Positions 39,526 to 46,788 of a stretch of 47,168 nucleotides of DNA are shown here, in pieces. Positions within the stretch are counted from its first letter, which is position 1. Each line of letters opens with the position of its first letter. The notes beneath the pieces are model-generated. The model was not told the DNA's origin, did no database searches, and saw only the letters and a list, made by a program, of their open reading frames with translations. This DNA comes from Rhodospirillaceae bacterium SYSU D60007 (GTDB taxonomy: Bacteria > Pseudomonadota > Alphaproteobacteria > Reyranellales > Reyranellaceae): assembly GCA_003574685.1 (NCBI GenBank), contig QOCQ01000032.1:1-47168 (forward strand), read 5' to 3'. Position numbers and translations under genes: made by a program.

Positions 39526-40494
39526 CTACCCCGCAACCTTCTCCAGCTTCTGCAGCGAGCGCACCCAGGCGGGCAGGGGGATGTCGGGGAAGCTGGTGGG
39601 CCAGTTGGTGTAGCTGACCTCGCCGACATAGATGTCGCCCCTGGAGTCGACGGCAAGGCCGTGCGGCGCCAGGAACCGGCCGGTCTCGGTGCCGGGCCCG
39701 TGCTCGCCGCCCAGCCGCGCCAGCAGCGCGCCCGCCTTGTCGACGATGCTGAGACGCGGTCCGAGGTTGCGGTATTGCAGGTTGACCGGCATGCCCGGCC
39801 CCAGCTCGCCGACGATGAAGCGCGGGCCGTGCGCGCCGTTGCAGCAGTAGAGCGCACAGGGGCGGTGGAGGTTGTTCCACTGCGCCGCGTACTTGCCGTT
39901 GCCGTCGAAGACCTGCACGCGGTGGTTCTCGCGGTCGGCGACGTAGACCCAGCCATCGGCATCGCTGGCGATGTTGTGCACCAGGTTGAACTCGCCCGGC
40001 CCGGTGCCCGACGCGCCCCATGTCAGCAGGTGCCGGCCATCGGGCGTGTACTTGTGCACGCAGGCATTGCCGTAGCCGTCCGACACGTAGATCTCGCCCG
40101 AGGGCGACAGCGCCGTGTGGGTGCAGCGGTTGAACGGCTTGCCGCTCATGAAGGGTGCCGCCACCTCCGGCACGCCGATGGTCAGCAGCACCTTGCCGTC
40201 GGGCGTGCACTTGCGCACGGTGTGATCGCCATCGTCGGTGCAGTAGAGATTGTCGTCGGCATCGATGTGCAGGCCGTGCGCGCGGTGGAACAGGCCCTCG
40301 CCCCAGGAGCGCAGGAAATTGCCCTCGCGGTCGAACACCATCATCGGGTGCTGGCCGCGGTTGAAGACATAGACCCGGTCCTTGCTGTCGACCGCCACCG
40401 CGGCCACGTCGCGGAACGTCCAGCCCTCGGGCAGCTTCGCCCAGTTCTCCACCACGCGATAGCGATGCTCGCCGCTGCCCAGCACGACCGGCAT
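39526..40494 (-). CDS. NHL-repeat six-bladed beta-propeller protein (PAL-like lyase family)
   Basis: 322 residues with no signal peptide. Repeats of the form (V/I)-A-V-D-S-x-D-x-(V/I)-Y-V-(F/A)-(N/D)-R, F-D-R-E-G-x-F, and HGLHIDADDNLYCTDDGDHTVRKCTPDGK, ALSPSGEIYVSDGYGNACVHKYTPDG, NIASDADGWVYVADRENHRVQVFDGNG and HGLAVDSRGDIYVGEVS define about six NHL blades. The pattern is close to peptidyl-alpha-hydroxyglycine amidating lyase/SMP30-like propellers. Bacterial members are often annotated only as NHL proteins. Enzyme function unproven. Stands alone. Confidence 0.88.
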   Translation of the reverse strand: MPVVLGSGEHRYRVVENWAKLPEGWTFRDVAAVAVDSKDRVYVFNRGQHPMMVFDREGNFLRSWGEGLFHRAHGLHIDADDNLYCTDDGDHTVRKCTPDGKVLLTIGVPEVAAPFMSGKPFNRCTHTALSPSGEIYVSDGYGNACVHKYTPDGRHLLTWGASGTGPGEFNLVHNIASDADGWVYVADRENHRVQVFDGNGKYAAQWNNLHRPCALYCCNGAHGPRFIVGELGPGMPVNLQYRNLGPRLSIVDKAGALLARLGGEHGPGTETGRFLAPHGLAVDSRGDIYVGEVSYTNWPTSFPDIPLPAWVRSLQKLEKVAG

Positions 40495-40566
40495 GCGTCC
40501 CTCCCGACGACGTTGTTGCGAGGGAGAGCCTAGGGCATTCGCAATGATCTAAAAACTGTGTTTGCT

Positions 40567-40691
40567 GTCGTCCTGAGCGAAGCGAAGGACCTTGCGGTCG
40601 TTCTATCCGTGAACGCTGGTGGCGGTGAATCACGGATGCTGCCAGTCTTTGGCCGAACCATCGCAAGGTCCTTCGCTTCGCTCAGGACGAC
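40567..40691. repeat. Inverted-repeat element with 30-bp perfect arms (family D)
   Basis: The left arm 40567-40596 (GTCGTCCTGAGCGAAGCGAA...) and right arm 40662-40691 are exact reverse complements around a 65-bp centre. This is the common dispersed palindrome with the CCTGAGCGAAGCGAAGGA signature found between genes in many proteobacteria. It lies between convergent-facing ends and overlaps no gene. Confidence 0.85.
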
Positions 40692-40704
40692 GAAAAGGTC
40701 CGCG

Positions 40705-41703
40705 CTACCACCGCCGGCCGGCGGAGGGGCGGGGTTCGGCCATCGCCGGCGGTGGTGTCTGGGCAACGGGCGGCTGCGAGCTGTACCAGAGATCGAACTG
40801 TACGCCAGCGATCAGGCCGTGCGTCAGCAACGCGGCGGCCTCAGGCAGCAGGCCGTAGCCTTTCATGACGCTGGCGCTGGCCTCGCCGAGGTATTTCGCG
40901 GAGGCGCCGCCTCGCAACAGATAGACGTAGCCGCCCATCACCGGGAACACGACGCCGCCGAAGGAGTCCAGGAAGCTGCCCGCCCGGAGCTGAGCCTGCG
41001 TTTCGACCAGCGCCTCCTCGAGGTATCGCCACAGGGAAGAGTGGAAGTACGACTTCAGCTGGTTCTCGATGCGGAACGTCCGCAGCAGATAGAGCTTGGC
41101 CTTGAGGAGCTGGTGGCCCTGTTCGTGCGCCAGTGCGAGGGCCTGCTCCTTGGCCGGTAACTGTCCGGAGATGATGATATCGCCCCACGGTCTGGTCCGT
41201 GCACCGACGCTGGCCGGCAGGTTCGGGTCGATGGTGGTCGTCGGTCTGTACCGCCAGCCGCCGCTATGGGGCAGCGCGCCAACCTTTGGACTGCCAGAGA
41301 ACACAGCCCGCGCGGGAGACCCGCGGAAGAGCACCAGCAGCACCCCCGTGACGCCGATGATGACGAAGGCCTTGGCGAGATGTTCGGCGGCGCCATCAAG
41401 ATCGGCCTGGCTGCGCGCGTTGTACGTCCGGGTGGCGAAGCCATAGAGTTCGTCGATGCCAGAGAAGACAGCCATGCCCATGCAAAGGGCACCGCTGCCC
41501 ACCATGATGACATCGATAACTGCACCGACGCCGAAGGCGTGTGACACGATCCAGGCGACGATCATACTGGCCATGATCGCCAGCGCCTGCGGGGTGATGA
41601 CGGCCTTCAACTGCTCGGCCACATCGGGCCCGACTTTCGGCAGGCTGCGCCAGAACACATCCTCCAGCCGCTTCTCGAGCGGCCACGATGCAACATCTTC
41701 CAT
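40705..41703 (-). CDS. Membrane-helix domain fused to HExxH metallopeptidase (polymorphic-toxin-like)
   Basis: 332 residues from ATG 41703 (GGGGGA seven bases upstream); an in-frame start at 41766 is less likely. Residues about 1-128 (EDVFWRSLPKVGPDVAEQL, then hydrophobic helices at 39-82 and 112-127 and GFATRTYNARSQADLDGAAEHL between them) resemble the helical DUF6861-type domain found ahead of toxin domains. Residues about 150-245 hold a zinc site: LALAHEQGHQLLKAKLYLL (His193, Glu194, His197) with LEEALVETQAQL (Glu229/230/234) as candidate third ligand. A second hydrophobic stretch follows (about 248-262). No signal peptide. I infer an effector or processing peptidase; no cognate immunity gene is evident. 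Confidence 0.65.
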   Translation of the reverse strand: MEDVASWPLEKRLEDVFWRSLPKVGPDVAEQLKAVITPQALAIMASMIVAWIVSHAFGVGAVIDVIMVGSGALCMGMAVFSGIDELYGFATRTYNARSQADLDGAAEHLAKAFVIIGVTGVLLVLFRGSPARAVFSGSPKVGALPHSGGWRYRPTTTIDPNLPASVGARTRPWGDIIISGQLPAKEQALALAHEQGHQLLKAKLYLLRTFRIENQLKSYFHSSLWRYLEEALVETQAQLRAGSFLDSFGGVVFPVMGGYVYLLRGGASAKYLGEASASVMKGYGLLPEAAALLTHGLIAGVQFDLWYSSQPPVAQTPPPAMAEPRPSAGRRW

Positions 41704-41797
41704 GGTCCGATCCCCCGACGGCAGCAAAGCCGGGTTCGTTGTATTTATGAGTGAGCGGTCATGCAAGTGTGTTTAGTTGAGGAAGCAGGATTGCCTG

Positions 41798-41853
41798 TTT
41801 GAGGCGAATGCATTCATATTCTCCTCAGAATTTGAGGCGAATACATGTATGTT
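41798..41853 (+). promoter_or_regulatory. Direct repeats at the fic promoter/start
   Basis: TTTGAGGCGAATGCATTCAT (41798-41817) and TTTGAGGCGAATACATGTAT (41831-41850) agree over most of 23 bases at 33-bp spacing; the second copy covers the start codon at 41845. Each contains a palindrome (GAATGCATTC; ATACATGTAT). Likely an autoregulatory operator for the Fic gene. Confidence 0.55.
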
Positions 41854-42942
41854 TGGGAACAATCGCAGTGGCCTCAGTTCCGCTGGCGAGAGGCCGAACT
41901 TATCGAACCTTTGGGCGCCGCCCGGCTCCTGCAGGGGCGGCTGCTCGGCAACATGCAGCGGCTGGGCTTCGACCTGAAGCGCGAGGCGCAGCTTGAGGCG
42001 TTGACCGAGGATGTCTTGAAGACCTCGGAGATTGAAGGCGAAGTGCTGGACCGCAACAGCGTGCGATCCTCACTGGCGCGTCGGCTGGGCGTGCCACAGG
42101 CCGGGTTGGCGCCGGTTGACCGCCGCGCAGAGGGCATGGTCGACGTCATGCTCGACGCAACCGCCAACTTCGCGGCGCCGCTGACGCGCGAGCGGCTGTT
42201 CGGCTGGCAGGCGGCGCTGTTCCCCGGTGGCTATTCCGGCCTGCATCGCGTCATGACCGGGTCGTGGCGCGATGATGCTGGCGGACCCATGGAGGTGGTC
42301 TCGGGCCCGCTGGGCCGCGAGCGGGTGCACTACCGTGCGCCGCCTGCCGCACGCCTCGACGTCGAGATGCAGCGCTTCCTCGACTGGTTCAATCACCCGG
42401 TGCAGCCGGAAGGATTGCTGCGCGCCGGTCTGGCGCATCTCTGGTTCGTGACCATCCATCCCTTCGACGACGGCAACGGCCGCATCGCGCGCGCCATCGC
42501 CGACCATGCGCTGGCGCAATCGGAAGGCGCAGGACAACGCTTCTACAGCATGTCGAGCCAGATCCGGAAAGAACGCGCGCAGTACTACGACATGCTGGAG
42601 CACACGCAGCGCGGCGACCTGGACATTACGGCGTGGCTGCGCTGGTTTCTCGGCTGTTTCAGCCGGGCCATCGACAGCGCCGAAGCGGCCTGCGCCCAGG
42701 TCCTGCGCAAGGCGGATTTCTGGCAGCGCGTGGCGCATGAACCGCTCAACGATCGGCAACGGACGGTGCTGAATCGTTATCTTGACGGCTTCGAAGGCAA
42801 GCTGACGGCGAGGAAGTGGGCGGTGATCGGCAAATGCTCGCTGCCTACCGCACAACGCGACATCAATGACCTGCTGGCGCGCGGCATCCTGCGGCGCAAT
42901 CCCGGCGGCAGCAAGAACACCAGCTACGAAATCGTGATCTGA
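41845..42942 (+). CDS. Fic family protein (DUF4172 + Fic AMPylase-type domain)
   Basis: 365 residues. N-terminal DUF4172-type domain (MYVWEQSQWPQFRWREAEL, about 1-85) carries the inhibitory motif TSEIEG (Thr60-Gly65, (S/T)xxxE(G/N) form), so this is a class II, self-inhibited Fic protein. The Fic core spans about 115-290 with the catalytic HPFDDGNGR (205-213). A C-terminal winged-helix (about 315-365, KLTARKWAVIGKCSLPTAQRDINDLLARGIL) could bind DNA. It would transfer AMP to protein hydroxyls. No separate antitoxin is adjacent, as expected for a self-inhibited type. The direct repeats across its start suggest autoregulation. Confidence 0.93.
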   Translation: MYVWEQSQWPQFRWREAELIEPLGAARLLQGRLLGNMQRLGFDLKREAQLEALTEDVLKTSEIEGEVLDRNSVRSSLARRLGVPQAGLAPVDRRAEGMVDVMLDATANFAAPLTRERLFGWQAALFPGGYSGLHRVMTGSWRDDAGGPMEVVSGPLGRERVHYRAPPAARLDVEMQRFLDWFNHPVQPEGLLRAGLAHLWFVTIHPFDDGNGRIARAIADHALAQSEGAGQRFYSMSSQIRKERAQYYDMLEHTQRGDLDITAWLRWFLGCFSRAIDSAEAACAQVLRKADFWQRVAHEPLNDRQRTVLNRYLDGFEGKLTARKWAVIGKCSLPTAQRDINDLLARGILRRNPGGSKNTSYEIVI

Positions 42943-42946
42943 ACCC

Positions 42947-43038
42947 CGGAGCGCGGGCGTCTCGCCCGCTCATGCTGCGCAGAGCGATGCCGCGGGCCGG
43001 CGCTGGCGCGCCGGTGCGGGCAAGATACCCGCGCTCCG
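42947..43038. repeat. Dispersed repeat family E, copy 1
   Basis: Arms GGAGCGCGGGCGTCTCGCCCGC and GCGGGCAAGATACCCGCGCTCC flank GCGCTGGCGCGCC. Same as 45954-46054 with variation in the centre, and a decayed form at 14900-14991. Lies between the convergent fic and TDT-family genes. Confidence 0.8.
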
Positions 43039-43050
43039 TGTTTGAAGAGT

Positions 43051-44130
43051 TCAGGGCCGTTGGACCGTGCGGGCGAGGTGCAGCAGCATGGCGGCGAAGG
43101 TGACGGTCCACGCCAGCAGCGCCGCCCAGATGAAGACGCGCGGGATGGCCTCGAGGAACGGATCGCCCAGCGCGCGCGCCAGCTGCAGCGTGCTGGTGGT
43201 GTACATGCCCAGCGGAAACACCATGCCCCAGAATTGCGGGTCGTAGCGCAGCGGGTCGCGGCGCACGAGATAGCGCCAGATCATCAGCGTCAGCAGCAGC
43301 GGGATCCACCAGCTCGCCACCGCCCAGAAGAAGACCGTGAAGCCCTTGAGGAAGGGGCGGAACTCGCCCAGCACCGCCCACGCATCGGTGCGCAGCAGCA
43401 GGATGGCGCCGGCCAGCGTCGAGATCGCCACCGCGCCCATGTTGATCCAGTAGGGCGGGCCGAAATCCCGCGCCGTCAGGCGGATGAAGGTCAGCCGGTA
43501 GAAGATCAGCGGGATGATCGCAAGATAGAGCATGCAGCCGATCATGAACATGGCGAGGCAGAGGAACTGGATTCCCGCCGCCGGCGCGCTCTGGCTGTCG
43601 ATCACGCCGCGCAGCACGACGATCGACTGGGTCGCCACGGCGGCGATCAGCCACGCGCCGTTGATGCCGGCTGCCAGCGACGGCTTGCGCTCGCGGATCA
43701 TCACCGCCGTGAAGAAGCCGTACATCACCACGCACCACAGGCCGAGTCCTGTCCACCACAGCACCAGGCCGATGCCGGTGGCGCCGGCGACCACCACGCT
43801 CTGGGTGCCGAGCACGCAGGTGCCGGCGACCAGCGTGAAGAAGCCCGGCGCGCGCTGGTGGTTGCAGAGGTCATCGACGATGCGGGCGGGAAAGCGCACG
43901 GCGCGCAGCAAGGTCAGCAGCCACAATGCAACGTACGCCACCCAGTTGACGCCCAGCAGCACGGTGGGGATCACCGGCATGACCAGCAGCTTGGCGGCGA
44001 CCGAGACGACGCCCGTCGCCATCACCAGCGCGAAATAGCCCGGGAACAGTTCCTCGGCGGCGCCCAGCAGCAGGGCCGATACGCCCGCCCGGAATCCGCC
44101 GTCACTCTCGCCCTGCACCTCGTCAAGCAT
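43051..44130 (-). CDS. TDT/TehA/SLAC1-family membrane transporter
   Basis: 359 residues with about ten hydrophobic helices. The N-terminal [22 protein letters not shown] is the signature of the tellurite-resistance/dicarboxylate transporter (TDT) family, and [20 protein letters not shown] and [38 protein letters not shown] match its middle and end. Family members move C4-dicarboxylates, malate, sulfite or chloride, or affect tellurite sensitivity, so the substrate is open. Start overlaps the SnoaL-like gene end by eight bases (43051-44130 with 44123-44497), implying translational coupling. Confidence 0.93.
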   Translation of the reverse strand: MLDEVQGESDGGFRAGVSALLLGAAEELFPGYFALVMATGVVSVAAKLLVMPVIPTVLLGVNWVAYVALWLLTLLRAVRFPARIVDDLCNHQRAPGFFTLVAGTCVLGTQSVVVAGATGIGLVLWWTGLGLWCVVMYGFFTAVMIRERKPSLAAGINGAWLIAAVATQSIVVLRGVIDSQSAPAAGIQFLCLAMFMIGCMLYLAIIPLIFYRLTFIRLTARDFGPPYWINMGAVAISTLAGAILLLRTDAWAVLGEFRPFLKGFTVFFWAVASWWIPLLLTLMIWRYLVRRDPLRYDPQFWGMVFPLGMYTTSTLQLARALGDPFLEAIPRVFIWAALLAWTVTFAAMLLHLARTVQRP

Positions 44131-44497
44131 CGATGATCTTCCAGAAGGAGTCCTTCTTCACGACCAGGCCGTCGCGGAAAGTATAGAAGTCGCAGCCGTT
44201 GGCGCGCACCTTCTCGCCGGCGGGCGTCGTGCCGCTGATGGTCCACCGCGAGATCCCGACATCGCCGGCCACGAAGTGTGTATCGATCTCGTAGTGGACA
44301 TCCGGCAGTCCCCTGAAGCGCGCGGCCAGCCCCTCGCGCACGGCGGCCTTGCCCTCGAAGCGCCGGCCCCACGGATCAGGCCCGCGCGGCATCTCCAGCA
44401 CGGCATCGTCGGCGAAGTGACTCATGATGCGGTCAAGGTCATGCGCGTTGAAGGCGTCGGCCAGCGACTGCAGCGCCTTGAGGATGGAATCAGACAT
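44123..44497 (-). CDS. SnoaL-like NTF2-fold protein
   Basis: 124 residues from ATG 44497 ([36 protein letters not shown]). Cone-shaped SnoaL/NTF2 fold: [58 protein letters not shown]. Such proteins act as polyketide cyclases, isomerases or unknown-function small enzymes; no specific catalytic residue assignment is safe. Coupled by overlap to the transporter gene downstream, so the two may act together. Confidence 0.9.
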   Translation of the reverse strand: MSDSILKALQSLADAFNAHDLDRIMSHFADDAVLEMPRGPDPWGRRFEGKAAVREGLAARFRGLPDVHYEIDTHFVAGDVGISRWTISGTTPAGEKVRANGCDFYTFRDGLVVKKDSFWKIIDA

Positions 44498-44633
44498 CGT
44501 CGTCTCCCGGGGAGCGCAGGGCTCCCCGCCCGCATGTTCGCATGACCTGGATTTATGATGTCGCGAAAATTCATCGTCTGGAAGCGGCAAGCCGTATGTG
44601 CCACGTTGGGTTCGAACCAGCCGGAGATGTGCC

Positions 44634-45914
44634 ATGAGCCCGCTCGAGATCGCCGGGAACACCATTGCGACGGACACAGCGACAGTCTCCCCGCCCTACG
44701 TGCCTGTGCTGCAGCGAACGGAAGGGCAGCCGCCACCCGTCGCGGCGAATGGCGGCCTGTCCTATATGTCGTTCGACCGTGACGGCGATGCGGGAACCGC
44801 CAAGGCGCTTGAGGACGCTCTGGCCGAGATCGCGAGCGGCGAGGGCCAGCGGGTCATCGACATGATCGACAAGGCGCCGCCCGGCCCGATCGAGACCCGG
44901 TGGGGGGTTGCCTTCCGGGACTACGACGACTGCGTGCGGTACATCCGCGAGTCGAACAGCCTCAAGGCGCCGGAAGGCGGCGTGGTGCTGCCGCTGGCCT
45001 ATACGGTCCATGAGCGCCCGTCGTATTCCATCGTTCCGTCCAACGCCATCTGGCGGGACCCGGCGCAGAGCGAGGTCGCAGCGATCCTGCGCCGGAACGA
45101 GGAGGACAACCGGCGGCGCAATCTCTATTTCCCCCATGTGCTGCGCGACGCGCGGCGCATCGGCGAGTACTACCCCGGCCTTTCGCCCAATAGCCCCGAA
45201 TGCATGGACCGGCTCGGCGTCTCGCTGGCGCACCTCGAGTCGAAGTGCTCCAACTTCTACGATGCCGCCGAGGTGGAGCGCGTGTTCTACCCCGAGATCG
45301 AGAAGCTGCTGCTCGAGTTCTTCCCCGGCGCCACCGACGCGCTGGTCTACAACCACGACGTCTTCGACAAGGACTATACGGGCGACCGCACCGAGGACCA
45401 GGACAACAAGAACCCGGGCGTGAACGCGCGCTACGTCAACCTCGTGCACAACGATCTGAACGACAATTCGGGCCGCGTGCGCTGCCGCGAGCTGCTGACC
45501 AGAAACCTGCGCAATTTCGGGCGCACGCAGCATTACACCGAGGCCGAGGCTGACGCGAAGATGGCGCGCCGCTTCATGTCGATCAATCTCGCCAAGCCGA
45601 TGGAAACGGTCGAGCAGTTCCCCTTCGTGCTCTGCGCCTGGCCTTCCTTCGCCGACCAGCCCTACATCAACAACTACCGCATCTACGACGACCGCGTCGG
45701 CGAGACCACGCGCTTCACCTACCGTCCCGACCACGAGTGGTACTGGTTCCCCCGGCAGAAGCCCACCGAGGTCTCGATGCTCAAGTGCTACGACTCGGTG
45801 ACCGACGGCTCGGTGTCGCGCTGGTCCTTCCACACCGCCTGCATCGATCCCACCGCGCCCGCCAACGCCCGCTGCCGCAAGAACGTCGTGGTCCGCTCCT
45901 ACGTCTTCTTCTAG
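44634..45914 (+). CDS. CmcJ/NvfI-type 2-oxoglutarate/Fe(II)-oxygenase-like protein
   Basis: 426 residues from ATG 44634 (GGAGATG upstream). The C-terminal two-thirds matches the CmcJ/NvfI (gibberellin-desaturase-like, AsaB-like) group: LEFFPGATDALVYNHDVF, then YVNLVHNDLNDNSGRVR (His272 and Asp274 as metal ligands), VEQFPFVLCAW, TEVSMLKCYDS and WSFHTACIDP (His400 as third ligand). Members modify cephamycin, meroterpenoids or other natural products. About 80 N-terminal residues are family-specific. No biosynthetic cluster surrounds it, so the substrate is unknown; membrane or toxin genes on both sides suggest an accessory gene. Confidence 0.85.
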   Translation: MSPLEIAGNTIATDTATVSPPYVPVLQRTEGQPPPVAANGGLSYMSFDRDGDAGTAKALEDALAEIASGEGQRVIDMIDKAPPGPIETRWGVAFRDYDDCVRYIRESNSLKAPEGGVVLPLAYTVHERPSYSIVPSNAIWRDPAQSEVAAILRRNEEDNRRRNLYFPHVLRDARRIGEYYPGLSPNSPECMDRLGVSLAHLESKCSNFYDAAEVERVFYPEIEKLLLEFFPGATDALVYNHDVFDKDYTGDRTEDQDNKNPGVNARYVNLVHNDLNDNSGRVRCRELLTRNLRNFGRTQHYTEAEADAKMARRFMSINLAKPMETVEQFPFVLCAWPSFADQPYINNYRIYDDRVGETTRFTYRPDHEWYWFPRQKPTEVSMLKCYDSVTDGSVSRWSFHTACIDPTAPANARCRKNVVVRSYVFF

Positions 45915-45953
45915 GAGCGCAGCACACCCGCGCGCCGTGCAGGGCATGTTCCT

Positions 45954-46054
45954 GGGAGCGCGGGCGTCCCGCCGGGCGTCCCGCCCGCATTCGCCCGCAG
46001 GGCGAAGTCAGGCCATCGCTGGCGCGCCAATGCGGGCAAGGTGCCCGCGCTCCG
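45954..46054. repeat. Dispersed repeat family E, copy 2
   Basis: GGGAGCGCGGGCGTCCC at the left and GGTGCCCGCGCTCCG at the right around TGGCGCGCCAATGCGGG. An extra GCCGGGCGTCCC duplication is present near the left arm. Separates the oxygenase gene from the convergent hicB-type gene. Confidence 0.8.
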
Positions 46055-46075
46055 TGTGGAGAAGATCGCCGGTGC

Positions 46076-46483
46076 CTATGCCGCCTTCAATGCCCGGCGC
46101 GCCGCCTCGGCGAGGAATCCCGAGCGGGTCTGCCCCGCCTTTTCAGCGGCCTTGTCAATCGCCGAAACCAGCCCCTCGTCGAGGCTGACGTTGATGCGCA
46201 TCGGCTTGCCCACCGGGGTCACGACCGGCACCAGGGTGATGATGGCCTCACGCAGATCCCCGGCGAGTTCCCGGTTGGTGCGGATGTCCTCGACCGCGCT
46301 GGGCGCCGGGATGGGCTCGCCATCCTCGACCATGCCTTCCATGTGGAAGTGCAGGGCATCGGTGCCGCGCTGGATCGCCAGATCGACGCTGGCGCCGGCG
46401 CTGACGCAACCGGGAAAATCGGGGAAAGAAATGCCGTACGCGCCGGGCTTGCCATGCACGAGCGCAACGTAATGCTGCTGCAT
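46076..46483 (-). CDS. hicB: HicB-family antitoxin
   Basis: 135 residues. Degenerate RNase-H-like HicB domain (YVALVHGKPGAYGISFPDFPGCVSAGASVDLAIQRGTDALHFHMEGMVEDGEPIP, about 5-60) and a C-terminal ribbon-helix-helix (PMRINVSLDEGLVSAIDKAAEKAGQTRSGFLAEAARRAL, about 95-133). Neutralises HicA and represses the operon through the RHH part. Two bases separate it from the hicA-type stop. Confidence 0.94.
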   Translation of the reverse strand: MQQHYVALVHGKPGAYGISFPDFPGCVSAGASVDLAIQRGTDALHFHMEGMVEDGEPIPAPSAVEDIRTNRELAGDLREAIITLVPVVTPVGKPMRINVSLDEGLVSAIDKAAEKAGQTRSGFLAEAARRALKAA

Positions 46484-46485
46484 GC

Positions 46486-46692
46486 CTATCTCCTGTCCTG
46501 CCAGTTCCAGCCCGCCTGACGGTAGATGCTGCGAAGCGTGCCCGGCGGGATGTCCTTGACCGGGTGTGCGACAGTGACCCGGCCAGGTTTTGTCGGATGC
46601 TTGTATTGCCGGTGGTCGCCCCTGGTGCCCACGTGCTTCCAGCCATCGGCTTCGAGCATATGAATCAGGTCCCGACTACTCAGACTCTTCAT
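46486..46692 (-). CDS. hicA: HicA-family toxin (mRNA interferase)
   Basis: 68 residues, the normal length. Small double-stranded-RNA-binding-like fold with catalytic His27 in TRGDHRQYKHP and the start motif LSSRDLIHMLEADGWKHVG. Cleaves mRNA and tmRNA independently of ribosomes. Toxin-first gene order is usual for hicAB. Confidence 0.94.
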   Translation of the reverse strand: MKSLSSRDLIHMLEADGWKHVGTRGDHRQYKHPTKPGRVTVAHPVKDIPPGTLRSIYRQAGWNWQDRR

Positions 46693-46709
46693 TCAGGGTG
46701 CCCGTGGAA

Positions 46710-46770
46710 TGTGTAGATTTCTACTCATCCCTCGACAGGTCGTCAAGGGCAGTGTGTAGAAAAGTACACA
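46710..46770 (-). promoter_or_regulatory. Double HicB-type operator upstream of hicA
   Basis: TGTGTAGA occurs at 46710-46717 and again at 46753-46760. The second is part of a perfect palindrome TGTGTA-GAAAAG-TACACA (46753-46770); the first is part of GTAG-ATTT-CTAC (46713-46724). They lie 18-78 bp upstream of the hicA start and fit two RHH-binding sites. Confidence 0.55.
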
Positions 46771-46788
46771 TAGAACCGGCTCGCGCGG

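Noticed and set aside
40558..41160. 200-codon plus-strand frame across the inverted repeat
   Set aside because: It runs through a perfect 30-bp-arm repeat and lies antisense to the HEQGH protein gene.
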